Assembly (NCBI RefSeq): GCF_002387245.1 | Contig: NZ_DGLD01000006.1 | Span: 92,575 to 156,574 of the forward strand | Direction of reading: 5' to 3' | Source: Brevundimonas sp. UBA4553 | Lineage (GTDB): Bacteria; Pseudomonadota; Alphaproteobacteria; Caulobacterales; Caulobacteraceae | Length of the DNA stretch: 64,000 bases | Part shown: piece by piece, positions 17,461 through 25,614 of the stretch | How the letters are laid out: each line of letters begins with the position of its first letter | Position numbering within the stretch: the stretch's first letter is position 1 | Position numbers and translations under genes: made by a program | Notes under the pieces: model-generated | Databases searched by the model: none | What the model was told of the DNA's origin: nothing | The model's input: only the letters and a program-made list of their open reading frames with translations

Positions 17461-18264
17461 ATGACCGACGACGCACGCCCAGACGCCCCCAATAGCCCTA
17501 CGCCCGCCCCGAAAGGCAGCATCCTGTCGTCGCTGTCCGGCAAGACCCTAGCCGGTGCAGCCTTGGCGGTTTCGGTTCTGGCGCTGGGCTTGTCCGCAGT
17601 TCCCTATCTGACTGGCGGCGATTTCGGCGGACGGGTGCGGGCCTATCTGGTCGCGAACCCGCAGGTGCTGGACGAGGTTCTGGCGGCCCGTCAGGCGAAC
17701 GAGGAACAGTCCCGCGTCCAGACCATCAACGCCGCCGTCAAGGCCAACCCTTCCCTACTGGCGCATGACGCGCGCGACCCCAGCTTCGGTCCCGCCGACG
17801 CCAAGGTGACGGTGATCGAATTCTTCGACTTCCGCTGCCCGGGCTGCAAGGCTGTGGCTCACGACTACCGCGCCCTGATGGCCGCCCACCCCGAGGTCCG
17901 CTTCGTCTTCAAGGACTGGCCGATCCTGGACCGGGGCGACGACGTCACTTCGCAATATGCCGCCCGCGCCGCCTTGGCCGCGCATCAGCAAGGCAAGTAT
18001 CTTGAAGTCTACGACGCCCTGATGAACGAGCGTGCTCTGGACCGCGCCGCGATCGACGGCATCCTGGTCGCCCACGGTGTGGACATGACCAAGGCGCAGG
18101 CCGCGATCGCATCGCCCGAGATGACCCGCCACGTCACCGACATCCACACGGTCGCCGCGACCCTCGGCCTGCAAGGCACCCCGACTTTCTTCATCAACGG
18201 CAAGGCCAGCGCCAGCATCGAGCCGGGCGAAGTCGCCAAGATGATCGAAGCCGCCAAGCGCTAG
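17461..18264 (+). CDS. DsbA-family thiol:disulfide oxidoreductase
   Basis: A 267-residue membrane-tethered thioredoxin-fold protein. A hydrophobic helix at about 29-50 follows a Pro-rich cytoplasmic tail. A helical stretch (60-100) with YLVANPQVLDEV is typical of the alphaproteobacterial DsbA/DSBA-like oxidoreductases. The active site is FRCPGCKA (C126, C129) and the cis-Pro loop is LQGTPTFFING. The likely role is disulfide formation or isomerisation in the periplasm. It lies 30 nt behind the M48 protease and converges with the following gene, their stops overlapping by 4 nt. Confidence 0.88.
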   Translation: MTDDARPDAPNSPTPAPKGSILSSLSGKTLAGAALAVSVLALGLSAVPYLTGGDFGGRVRAYLVANPQVLDEVLAARQANEEQSRVQTINAAVKANPSLLAHDARDPSFGPADAKVTVIEFFDFRCPGCKAVAHDYRALMAAHPEVRFVFKDWPILDRGDDVTSQYAARAALAAHQQGKYLEVYDALMNERALDRAAIDGILVAHGVDMTKAQAAIASPEMTRHVTDIHTVAATLGLQGTPTFFINGKASASIEPGEVAKMIEAAKR

Positions 18265-19955
18265 GCGGCCGCCAGCGTCCGTTCGCCGCCGATCCACTCG
18301 ATGTTTCCGCGTTGGGTCGCTTCGGCGGCGGCGTCCGTGTCGCCAAGCTGCCGCTCAGCCTCGGCCAGGACGAAGTAGCTGTAGGGATCGCTGGGCCAGT
18401 CTTTGAGCAATTCCTCAACCTTGGCCTTGGCCCCGGCGGCGTCGCCGTTGGCCAGCATCGCCGCGGCCAGGCTGCGGCGCGTCGGATACCAGATGATCGG
18501 CGGGTCGCCGCCCTCATCATCCATGGCCTGAATCTCTGCGGCGCGGGTGAAAGCGGCCACTGCTGCGGGCGCATTGCCCTCGATCATGGCCGCTCGGCCT
18601 TCCAGAATGCGCTGGGACAACTCGGTGAAGACCGCCCGCTGCTCGGCCATTGGGCCGGTGAAGGGCGTGGCTTCGCGCAAGGCCCTGATAGCGTCAGCCT
18701 CGGCGCGAACAGCCACGGCGTCACCCGCCCTCGCCGCCGCTTCGCCACGGGCGTAGCGCCAACTGATGCGCAGCAAGGGGTGGGTCGCCGGCGGCTCCTT
18801 AAGCGCAGCCACCTGTTCGGGCGCGCCGAAACGCCCATAAAGAGCGTAGGCGTTGTTGGCGACGATCTGACGCCAGTACTCGTGAGCCCCGATGTTCGGA
18901 TAGGTGGCCAGAAACCATTCGGCGAGCTTCAACCCTTCCTCGCCGCCTCCGGCCATCAGGGCGCCGCCCATGCCGAAATGGATGTTGTGCGCGTGCAGCC
19001 GCATCGCCGGCACCCCGCCCGGCGGCTTGGCCAGGGCGTCATAGCGTCGGTCCAGCGCCACGGCGTTGACATTCGACATCATCGCATCGCGATAACGGCC
19101 GACGCGGTAATAGGTGTGCGACGGCATGTGCACCAGATGGCTGGCCGCGGGAGCCAGCAAGGCCAGTTTCTCGCCGTAGGGGATGGCCTTGTGCGGGTCA
19201 TCCGACCACTCGGTCAGGTGGATATAGAGGTGGATCGCGCCCGGATCGTCGGGGTCCTTGGCCAGCGCCTGTTCCAGCAGACCCATGGCGCGCGGGATGG
19301 CCAGATCAGCCGCCTTCCCCTCGTCATCCCACCATTCGTCGGCGGCCAGCAGCCAGGCGTCAGCGGTGATATTGGCGATGGCGACGTCGTCGGGGTTCTG
19401 CCGCGCGATGCGATCCATGCGCTTGGCGAAGCGGTCGGCGCGGCTATCTTCCTCGCCAGAGTAGCGCTGGATCAGGGCGTCGATCATCTGACGCTGGACC
19501 GGCGTGGCGTCTCGGGCCAGACGACGAGCGTCGCGCGCGGCTTCTCGGGCGGCCGCGATCGAGGCCTCGTCCTGACCGCCGCCGTTCAGGTTGGGACCGA
19601 TGGCCCAGGCCTCGCCCCAGGCGCACATGCCGCACGACGGATCCAGCGCCCGCGCCTTGCGGAAGGCGCGCACGGACTCGGTGTGTTCAAACGCCCAACG
19701 CAAGCGCACGCCGTGATCGAACCAGGCCTGGGCCTCGGGGTTAACCGTGTCGATCTTGAAGCCGCCGGTTCCGAAGCCCTCGACCATGACGATATCGCTG
19801 GTCGGCACAGCCTCGATGGCCGAACCGCCAGGGCCGCAGACCTGCGGCTGATCCAGCATGTCGCGCACCGCCTTGTCCGCCGTCGCGTCAGCGACCGCCA
19901 TCGGTCCGATCAGACAGGCAGCCAAGGCCGAGCAGGCCATCAATCCAAAACGCAT
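18261..19955 (-). CDS. Secreted tetratricopeptide-repeat protein of unknown function
   Basis: A 564-residue exported protein with a signal peptide (about 1-24, ending AVADA). Several TPR units are visible (RAFRKARALDPSCGMCAWGE, EQALAKDPDDPGAIHLYIHL, NAPAAVAAFTRAAEI). A CGMC pair and a notable cluster of histidines (HLYIHLTE, then HLVHMPSHTYY) could bind a metal or cofactor. I recognise it as a family found in many proteobacteria but know no established function. Its ATG has a strong GGGGAGAGG site. The stop overlaps that of the DsbA-like gene, so the two genes converge. Confidence 0.75.
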   Translation of the reverse strand: MRFGLMACSALAACLIGPMAVADATADKAVRDMLDQPQVCGPGGSAIEAVPTSDIVMVEGFGTGGFKIDTVNPEAQAWFDHGVRLRWAFEHTESVRAFRKARALDPSCGMCAWGEAWAIGPNLNGGGQDEASIAAAREAARDARRLARDATPVQRQMIDALIQRYSGEEDSRADRFAKRMDRIARQNPDDVAIANITADAWLLAADEWWDDEGKAADLAIPRAMGLLEQALAKDPDDPGAIHLYIHLTEWSDDPHKAIPYGEKLALLAPAASHLVHMPSHTYYRVGRYRDAMMSNVNAVALDRRYDALAKPPGGVPAMRLHAHNIHFGMGGALMAGGGEEGLKLAEWFLATYPNIGAHEYWRQIVANNAYALYGRFGAPEQVAALKEPPATHPLLRISWRYARGEAAARAGDAVAVRAEADAIRALREATPFTGPMAEQRAVFTELSQRILEGRAAMIEGNAPAAVAAFTRAAEIQAMDDEGGDPPIIWYPTRRSLAAAMLANGDAAGAKAKVEELLKDWPSDPYSYFVLAEAERQLGDTDAAAEATQRGNIEWIGGERTLAAA

Positions 19956-20027
19956 TTTCCTCTCCCCAGAGTTGGATCGAGAGTGCGCCGCCGCTCGCGC
20001 ACCGGCAAGCGGCCCTGGAGTCGCGCC

Positions 20028-20816
20028 CTAGATCAGACCCGCCAGCGGCGACGACGGATCGGCGTAGAGGCGCTTCTTCATCCGTCCGGCCAGATAGGAT
20101 TCTCGCCCGGCGATGACGGCGTGCTTCATGGCGCTGGCCATCAGGATCGGGTCACGCGCCTCGGCGATGGCTGTGTTCATCAACACGCCGTCGCAGCCCA
20201 GCTCCATCGCGATCGCGGCGTCCGAAGCCGTGCCGACGCCCGCGTCGACCAGGACCGGCACCTTGGACTGCTCGACGATCAGACGAATGTTGATGGGGTT
20301 CTGAACGCCCAACCCCGAGCCGATCGGCGCGCCCAGCGGCATGATGGCCACGGCGCCCGCGTCCTCCAGCTTGCGCGCATAAACCGGGTCGTCGGTGCAA
20401 TAGACCATGACCTCGAAGCCCTCGGCGGTCAGCAACTTCAGCGACCGCAGGGTTTCTTCCATATCGGGAAACAGGGTGCGCTGGTCCGACAGGACTTCCA
20501 GCTTGACCAGGGTCCAACCACCCGCCTCGCGCGCCAGACGCAGGGTCCGCACCGCGTCCTCGCCGGTGAAGCAGCCCGCCGTATTGGGCAGGTAGGTATA
20601 TTTCTTCGGGTCAATGAAGTCCGTCAGCACCGGCTGGTTCGGATCGGTCAGGTTTACCCGACGCACGGCCACGGTGACGATTTCGGCGCCAGAGGCCTCG
20701 GCCGCCGCGGCGTTCTGGGCATAGTCCCGGTACTTGCCGGTGCCCACGATCAGGCGCGAGTTGAAGGTGCGGCCGGCGACGGTCCAGCTGTCGGTGCGGG
20801 GGGCGGTATCGGTCAT
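20028..20816 (-). CDS. thiG: Thiazole synthase ThiG
   Basis: Forms the thiazole phosphate ring of thiamin from deoxyxylulose 5-phosphate, dehydroglycine and ThiS thiocarboxylate. The 262-residue TIM barrel has the Schiff-base Lys105 in WTLVKLEVLSD and the family phosphate segments GTGKY and VDAGVGTASDAA. It lies 58 nt downstream of thiS on the same strand, forming a short thiSG unit. No thiO, thiE or thiC is present in the window. Confidence 0.95.
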   Translation of the reverse strand: MTDTAPRTDSWTVAGRTFNSRLIVGTGKYRDYAQNAAAAEASGAEIVTVAVRRVNLTDPNQPVLTDFIDPKKYTYLPNTAGCFTGEDAVRTLRLAREAGGWTLVKLEVLSDQRTLFPDMEETLRSLKLLTAEGFEVMVYCTDDPVYARKLEDAGAVAIMPLGAPIGSGLGVQNPINIRLIVEQSKVPVLVDAGVGTASDAAIAMELGCDGVLMNTAIAEARDPILMASAMKHAVIAGRESYLAGRMKKRLYADPSSPLAGLI

Positions 20817-20874
20817 GTTCCTGACCTAGCGCCGCCGGTCGTCCGGGGGAAGCGGCGTCACGGGATTTGATGGG

Positions 20875-21072
20875 TCAGCCGCCGCCCACGAACTGCACCA
20901 GTTCGATCCGGTCGCCCTCAGCCAGCGCCGTCTCGCCGTGCAGGGAGCGCGGCACGATCTCCAGATTGCGCTCGACCGCCACCTTCTTCGGGTCCAGGGA
21001 CAACTCCTGAACCAGACCCAGAATGGTCGTAGCGGCGGTGTCCCGCCCCTCGCCGTTGACTTCGATACGCAA
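20875..21072 (-). CDS. thiS: Sulfur carrier protein ThiS
   Basis: A ubiquitin-like sulfur donor, about 65 residues, ending in the required Gly-Gly (QFVGGG) that becomes the thiocarboxylate. I chose a TTG start at 21072: it gives the canonical beginning RIEVNGE and is preceded by GGAG with an 8-nt spacer. A GTG at 21096 is the alternative and would add 8 unrelated residues. It is coupled in position with thiG. I looked for a TPP riboswitch upstream and did not see one. Confidence 0.88.
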   Translation of the reverse strand: MRIEVNGEGRDTAATTILGLVQELSLDPKKVAVERNLEIVPRSLHGETALAEGDRIELVQFVGGG

Positions 21073-21237
21073 GCTGTTCGCTCCAAAGGGGTACACGCGG
21101 AGGCCGACCCTCCATCGAATGGCTCGAACAATGAAAGGTTCGGCTCAGGACATCAAATCGCGGCGTCCGTAGCGCATCTCCAAGCACGCTTCCACGCCCC
21201 TCGACTGCCCCAGCGTCAACCTTTTCATCCACCCGCT

Positions 21238-21265
21238 TTGCGGCGCGCCACACCTGAGCTACAAC
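21238..21265 (+). promoter_or_regulatory. Predicted housekeeping promoter of aroQ-accB-accC
   Basis: A -35-like TTGCGGC (21238-21244) and a full match to the Caulobacter -10 consensus, GCTACAAC (21258-21265), are separated by 13 nt. The predicted transcript begins about 40 nt before the aroQ ATG. Confidence 0.5.
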
Positions 21266-21311
21266 GCGCGCTCGATTCCGCGCGGACACGGCGCGCCTGT
21301 TTTGCGAGCGA

Positions 21312-21785
21312 ATGCCCGAAACCCTCACCCTGTATGTCCTGAACGGGCCTAACCTGAACCTTTTGGGGGTTCGGGAGCCGGACATCTATGGCTACGAGAC
21401 CCTGGCCGACGTCCAGGCGATGTGCGAAGCGGCGGCCGAGGGCGCGCACGTGGTGTTCCGCCAGTCAAACCACGAAGGCCAGTTGGTCGACTGGATCCAT
21501 GAGGCGCGCGAGGAAGCCAGCGCCCTGGTGATCAACCCCGCCGCCTTCACCCATACCTCCGTGGCCCTGCTGGATGCGTTGAAAACGCTCAGCGTCCCCG
21601 TCGTCGAATGTCATCTGTCGAACCCCGCCGCGCGCGAGGATTTCCGGCGTCATTCCTATGTTTCGCTGGTTGCGACCGGCGTCATTTCGGGCTTCGGCCC
21701 CCACAGCTACGAACTGGCCGTCAAGGCCGCCCTTCGGCTGGCGCGGGAACGCGCTGCGGCCGGGGCTCGTTCGCCCAAGACCTGA
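21312..21785 (+). CDS. aroQ: 3-dehydroquinate dehydratase, type II
   Basis: Dehydrates 3-dehydroquinate to 3-dehydroshikimate in the shikimate pathway. The 157-residue protein has the type II signature NGPNLNLLG (11-19), the catalytic Tyr26 in REPDIYG, and the substrate-binding ECHLSNPAARE box with the catalytic His. It heads a plus-strand unit with accB (14 nt downstream), accC and aat; aroQ-accB-accC is a conserved bacterial order. A likely promoter lies at 21238-21265. Confidence 0.96.
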   Translation: MPETLTLYVLNGPNLNLLGVREPDIYGYETLADVQAMCEAAAEGAHVVFRQSNHEGQLVDWIHEAREEASALVINPAAFTHTSVALLDALKTLSVPVVECHLSNPAAREDFRRHSYVSLVATGVISGFGPHSYELAVKAALRLARERAAAGARSPKT

Positions 21786-21799
21786 AGAGAGACAGAACC

Positions 21800-22291
21800 A
21801 TGTCCGACGACAAGCACAAGAACGAAGGCATCGACGCCGGCCTGATCCGCAGCCTGGCTGACATCCTGAACGAGACCGACCTGACCGAGATCGAGGTCGA
21901 GCGCGGCGAACTGCGCATCCGCGTCGCCCGTGAAGTGACCGTGACGGCCGCCGCGCCGATCCAGTACGCCGCCGCGCCGATCGCCCACGCAGCGCCGGCC
22001 GCCGCCGCACCGGCCTCGATGCCGTCGGACCCTGCCGCTCTCGTTTCGCGCAAGGGCGAAGAAGTGAAGTCCCCGATGGTCGGCACCGCCTATCTGCAAC
22101 CCTCGCCGGAAGCCCCGCAGTTCGTGAAGCCGGGCGACAAGGTCAAGAAGGGTCAGACCCTGCTGATCGTCGAGGCCATGAAGACCATGAACCCGATCCA
22201 GGCCCCGCGTGACGGCGTCGTGTCGGAAATCCTGGTCGGCGACGCCCAGCCGGTCGAGTTCGGCGAAGCCCTGGTCCTGCTGGAAGCCTGA
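21800..22291 (+). CDS. accB: Acetyl-CoA carboxylase biotin carboxyl carrier protein
   Basis: Carries carboxybiotin between the biotin carboxylase and carboxyltransferase of acetyl-CoA carboxylase, the first committed step of fatty acid synthesis. It has 163 residues from the ATG at 21800 (MSDDKHKN), an Ala/Pro-rich flexible linker (about 49-80), and a C-terminal biotinyl domain with EAMKTMN, where Lys128 is biotinylated. The frame is open further upstream but that part overlaps aroQ. accC follows after 8 nt. Confidence 0.96.
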   Translation: MSDDKHKNEGIDAGLIRSLADILNETDLTEIEVERGELRIRVAREVTVTAAAPIQYAAAPIAHAAPAAAAPASMPSDPAALVSRKGEEVKSPMVGTAYLQPSPEAPQFVKPGDKVKKGQTLLIVEAMKTMNPIQAPRDGVVSEILVGDAQPVEFGEALVLLEA

Positions 22292-22299
22292 GACCTGAT

Positions 22300-23652
22300 A
22301 TGTTCACCAAGGTCCTGATCGCCAACCGCGGCGAAATCGCCCTGCGCATCCACCGGGCGTGCAAGGAGATGGGCATCTCCACCGTCGCCGTGCACTCCGA
22401 AGCCGACCGCGGCGCCATGTGGGTGCGGCTGGCCGACGAAAGCGTTTGCATCGGCCCGGCCCCGGCGGCCAAGTCCTACCTGAACATCCCGCAGATCATC
22501 GCAGCGGCGGAAATCACCGGCGCTCAGGCGATCCACCCGGGCTATGGCTTCCTGTCGGAAAACGCTCGCTTCGCCGAGATCATCGAGGCCCACGGCCTGA
22601 CCTTCATCGGTCCCAAGCCCGAGCATATTCGGGTCATGGGCGACAAGATCACCGCCAAGAAGACGGTCATGGACGCGGGCATCCCCGTCGTCCCCGGCTC
22701 TGACGGCGAGGTCGAAACCGTTGAGGCCGCCATCGAGGCGTCCAAGACCATCGGCTTCCCGCTGATCGTCAAGGCCGCCGCCGGCGGCGGCGGTCGCGGC
22801 ATGAAGGTCGCCCTGACCGCCGACGATCTGGTCGAAGCCGTGCAGACGGCCCAGACCGAGGCCAAGGCCGCCTTCGGCAACGGCGCCGTCTATATGGAGC
22901 GCTACCTCCAGAAGCCGCGCCACATCGAGATCCAGGTCATCGCCGACAGCCACGGCAACGTGGTCCACCTGGGTGAACGCGACTGCTCGCTGCAACGCCG
23001 CCACCAGAAGGTGCTGGAAGAGGCCCCCTCGCCCGCCCTGTCGGCAGAGGGCCGCAAGAAGATCGGCGAGACGGTCAACAAGGCCATCGCCGCCATCGGT
23101 TATCTTGGCGTCGGCACCATCGAGTTCCTGTGGGAAGATGGCGAGTTCTTCTTCATCGAGATGAACACCCGCCTTCAGGTCGAACACCCGGTCACGGAAA
23201 TGATCACCGGCGTCGATCTGGTCCGTGAACAGGTCCGCATCGCCGCCGGCCTGCCGCTGTCCTTCACCCAGGACGACATCCATTTCGAAGGCCACGCCAT
23301 CGAGGTGCGTATCAACGCCGAGAACGCCGAGACCTTCACCCCGTCGCCCGGCACGATCACGGACTTCCACGCCCCAGGCGGCCTGGGCGTGCGTCTGGAT
23401 AGCGCCATCTACGCCGGCTATTCCATCCCACCCTACTATGACAGCCTGATCGGCAAGCTGATCGTGCACGGTCGCGACCGTGAGGAGGCCCTGGCCCGAC
23501 TCAAGCGCAGCCTGGGCGAAATGGTCATCGGCGGCGTCGACACCACCATCCCCCTGTTCCAGAAGCTGTTGCAGGAGCCGGACATCCTGTCGGGCGACTA
23601 CGACATCCACTGGCTGGAGAAGTGGGCGGCCGCCCAGAAGGCCAAGGCCTAA
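22300..23652 (+). CDS. accC: Acetyl-CoA carboxylase biotin carboxylase subunit
   Basis: ATP-grasp enzyme that carboxylates the biotin on AccB. The 450-residue length is typical. Visible: the N-terminal KVLIANRGEIALRI, the ATP-binding glycine loop AAAGGGGRGMK, the catalytic region HIEIQVIAD and ERDCSLQRRHQK, and EMNTRLQVEHPVTE near the active site. It directly follows accB, so the two components are probably made in step. Confidence 0.97.
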   Translation: MFTKVLIANRGEIALRIHRACKEMGISTVAVHSEADRGAMWVRLADESVCIGPAPAAKSYLNIPQIIAAAEITGAQAIHPGYGFLSENARFAEIIEAHGLTFIGPKPEHIRVMGDKITAKKTVMDAGIPVVPGSDGEVETVEAAIEASKTIGFPLIVKAAAGGGGRGMKVALTADDLVEAVQTAQTEAKAAFGNGAVYMERYLQKPRHIEIQVIADSHGNVVHLGERDCSLQRRHQKVLEEAPSPALSAEGRKKIGETVNKAIAAIGYLGVGTIEFLWEDGEFFFIEMNTRLQVEHPVTEMITGVDLVREQVRIAAGLPLSFTQDDIHFEGHAIEVRINAENAETFTPSPGTITDFHAPGGLGVRLDSAIYAGYSIPPYYDSLIGKLIVHGRDREEALARLKRSLGEMVIGGVDTTIPLFQKLLQEPDILSGDYDIHWLEKWAAAQKAKA

Positions 23653-23658
23653 CGCGTC

Positions 23659-24354
23659 TTGGACGAACCCGAGTTCAGCGCCAGCAGCCCCTCAAGCGTC
23701 TTCGGGCCCGAGGAGTTGCTGGCCTGCTACGCTCGGGGCGTGTTTCCGATGGCCGAGGCGCGCGACGATCCGCGAGTCTTTCTGGTCGAACCGGACCAGC
23801 GGGGCGTCGTCCCCCTCAATCGCTTTCACATTCCGACGCGCCTGCGACGCACTGTTCGGGGCGAGCCGTTTCAGGTGAGGGCCGACACGGCCTTCGTCGC
23901 AGTTCTCGATGCCTGCGCCGCCTCAATGCCTGGGCGCGAGGACACCTGGATCAATGATCCAATCCGCCGCCTCTATCTGGAACTGCACGCACGTGGGCAC
24001 GCTCACAGCCTGGAGTGCTGGCAGGACGAGGTTCTGGTCGGCGGCCTGTACGGCGTGACGCTGGGCGGCGCCTTCTTCGGCGAGAGCATGTTCAGTCGCG
24101 CCCGCGATGCGTCAAAGGTCGCCCTGGTGCATCTGGTCGCGCGACTTCGAAAAGGCGGCTGGAGTCTTCTGGACGCCCAGTTCCTGACCGACCACCTCAG
24201 CCAGTTCGGCGCAGTCGAGACTCCACAAGCGGCCTACCTGCGGCTGCTCAAGCCCGCCCTGCGCCTGACGCCGGACAAGTCAGCCCTCACCGCGCCCCTG
24301 ACGGGTGCGGAAGCCGTGATCTATGCCTTACAGCCGACCACCCAGGCGTCGTAA
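23659..24354 (+). CDS. aat: Leucyl/phenylalanyl-tRNA-protein transferase
   Basis: Adds Leu or Phe from aminoacyl-tRNA to proteins with N-terminal Arg or Lys, marking them for ClpAP (N-degron pathway). The 231-residue protein has the family beginning ELLACYARGVFPMAE and the conserved GGLYGVTLGGAFFGESMFSR and LLDAQFLTDHL segments. The start is a TTG at 23659, the only standard start available between the accC stop (6 nt away, same frame) and the first conserved residues. Its 3' end overlaps that of the convergent DUF2155 gene by 34 bp. Confidence 0.93.
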   Translation: MDEPEFSASSPSSVFGPEELLACYARGVFPMAEARDDPRVFLVEPDQRGVVPLNRFHIPTRLRRTVRGEPFQVRADTAFVAVLDACAASMPGREDTWINDPIRRLYLELHARGHAHSLECWQDEVLVGGLYGVTLGGAFFGESMFSRARDASKVALVHLVARLRKGGWSLLDAQFLTDHLSQFGAVETPQAAYLRLLKPALRLTPDKSALTAPLTGAEAVIYALQPTTQAS

Positions 24355-25007
24355 ATCGGGTGTTGCAGACCGCTGACGCCTGGCGATGAGGCGAACATCC
24401 AGCCCTTGAATATCTGCCTAGCCTCGGTCGGCACGGCGATCCCGCGCGGTTGAACACCCACTTCCAGATAGGCGATCGCGTCTTCGGTCTGCTCGTCTGA
24501 GGCTGAAATCTCGCAGGCGCGGACGCTGAAGATCAGGGTCTTGTTGAATCGCACCGGACGGCCGCCGACCTCGACTTCGAACCGCATGGATTCAGCCGTA
24601 ACCTTGTCGATGGCCTGGATAATGGCCGTAGGGCGTCGTTGGCGGCGACCGGGCGTGGCGACCGTTTCCGCCGCCGGTTTCGGCGCCTCGATCTCGGCTT
24701 CGGGCGGGACGTCTTCCTGAACGGCTGCGATCTCAGCTTCGGGCGTCACCACGACGACAGGAGTGCCTGGCGCGGCGGTCGGATCCGTCGGAGGCGACAC
24801 GTTCTGAACTGGGGCGGTCGAAGCAGGAGGCGTGGATTGCGATCCCTGCAACGGCGCGCGATTCGTGTCCCGCAGCAGATCGCCCACAGGATCCTGAACC
24901 GGAACGGCGTCTTGCGGCAGATCCAGCAAGGCGTCGGCGACGCCCGCTCCCGAAACCGCCAGCCCCGCCGCGGCCACGCCGATCAGCAGGAGGCGGCGCG
25001 GGGTCAT
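24321..25007 (-). CDS. Exported DUF2155-domain protein
   Basis: A 228-residue protein with an N-terminal signal sequence (about 1-25), a long Pro/Ala/Thr-rich linker and a C-terminal DUF2155 domain (about 135-228) recognisable by GRPVRFNKTLIFSVRACE, a QIFKGWMFASSPG motif and the ending HPIYDAWVVGCKA. Function is unknown; the gene is conserved beside NDUFA12 and aat in alphaproteobacteria. The ATG at 25007 overlaps the NDUFA12 stop by 4 nt (ATGA). A longer open frame upstream is NDUFA12 sequence read in another frame. Confidence 0.85.
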   Translation of the reverse strand: MTPRRLLLIGVAAAGLAVSGAGVADALLDLPQDAVPVQDPVGDLLRDTNRAPLQGSQSTPPASTAPVQNVSPPTDPTAAPGTPVVVVTPEAEIAAVQEDVPPEAEIEAPKPAAETVATPGRRQRRPTAIIQAIDKVTAESMRFEVEVGGRPVRFNKTLIFSVRACEISASDEQTEDAIAYLEVGVQPRGIAVPTEARQIFKGWMFASSPGVSGLQHPIYDAWVVGCKA

Positions 25008-25396
25008 TCCGGGCTCCACGCCTGGTAGTCGCCGGTGGCGGCGGGGCGCTTGCCCTCGTTGGCCAGAGAGCCCTGCGGACGCCACGCCATCGGCGTGCCC
25101 GTCAGGTTGGGCAGATGATCCTTTTCCCAAGCGCGACGCGGCAACGGCCTTTCGACGGGGGTCTCGTCATAGGTGTAGCGCAGCCAGCCCTGCCATTCCG
25201 GCGGAACCTTCGACGCCTCGGCGTAGCCATCATAGATGACCCAGCGGCGCTTGCGGCCGTCATAGCTGACGTTGTCGCGCGACTGGTAATAGCGGTTGCC
25301 GAACTCGTCCGTACCGACCAGTTGGCCGCGTTTGCCGACCGTGAACAGGGTGCCAATCGTGGCGCCGTTCCACCAGGTGAAGATCTTGCTCAGCAC
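25004..25396 (-). CDS. NADH:ubiquinone oxidoreductase subunit NDUFA12-like (B17.2)
   Basis: A 130-residue homologue of the supernumerary complex I subunit NDUFA12, found in alphaproteobacteria and mitochondria, at the complex I surface. Conserved features are GTDEFGNRYYQ, RRWVIYDG and PPEWQGWLRYTYDE, with a basic Pro-rich C-terminus (PNLTGTPMAWRPQGS). The start is a GTG at 25396, chosen because residues after it match the family (LSKIFTWWNG). It overlaps DUF2155 by 4 nt. The rest of the complex I operon is not in the window. Confidence 0.92.
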   Translation of the reverse strand: MLSKIFTWWNGATIGTLFTVGKRGQLVGTDEFGNRYYQSRDNVSYDGRKRRWVIYDGYAEASKVPPEWQGWLRYTYDETPVERPLPRRAWEKDHLPNLTGTPMAWRPQGSLANEGKRPAATGDYQAWSPE

Positions 25397-25514
25397 GTCG
25401 TCGTACTCACTTGTATCCCGTCGCTCAGGGAGGTCCGGCGACGCGGCCCGATCATAGAAACCGGAGCGGCCCGCGTCCAGTCCGGGACAGACACAGCGGA
25501 GCGCGACCCAGCAT

Positions 25515-25556
25515 CAACATCTTGGGGGTAACCCGCTCCTCAGGCCCAAGATTTAT
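25515..25556 (+). promoter_or_regulatory. Predicted pair of NrdR boxes
   Basis: Two sites match the core CWANATNTWG of the published NrdR-box consensus: CAACATCTTG (25515-25524, all 8 fixed positions) and CAAGATTTAT (25547-25556, 7 of 8). Their centres are 32 bp apart, three helical turns, the tandem arrangement typical of ribonucleotide reductase promoters. They lie 60-100 bp before the ATG of an nrdJ-like gene. An 8-bp inverted repeat ATCTTGGG/CCCAAGAT links them. Confidence 0.6.
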
Positions 25557-25614
25557 TGAACCCCTTTGCGCGCCATCGTTAATGTCGAAGTCAGGACACG
25601 CGCGGAGACGTCTG

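Noticed and set aside
21073..21311. TPP riboswitch upstream of thiS
   Set aside because: On the minus strand I find no CTGAGA element followed by the ACCTGA-type element that define the TPP aptamer.
25397..25614. B12 riboswitch before the NrdJ-like gene
   Set aside because: The 218-bp region is short and I do not find the B12-box type sequence; the paired NrdR-like sites explain the visible signal better.
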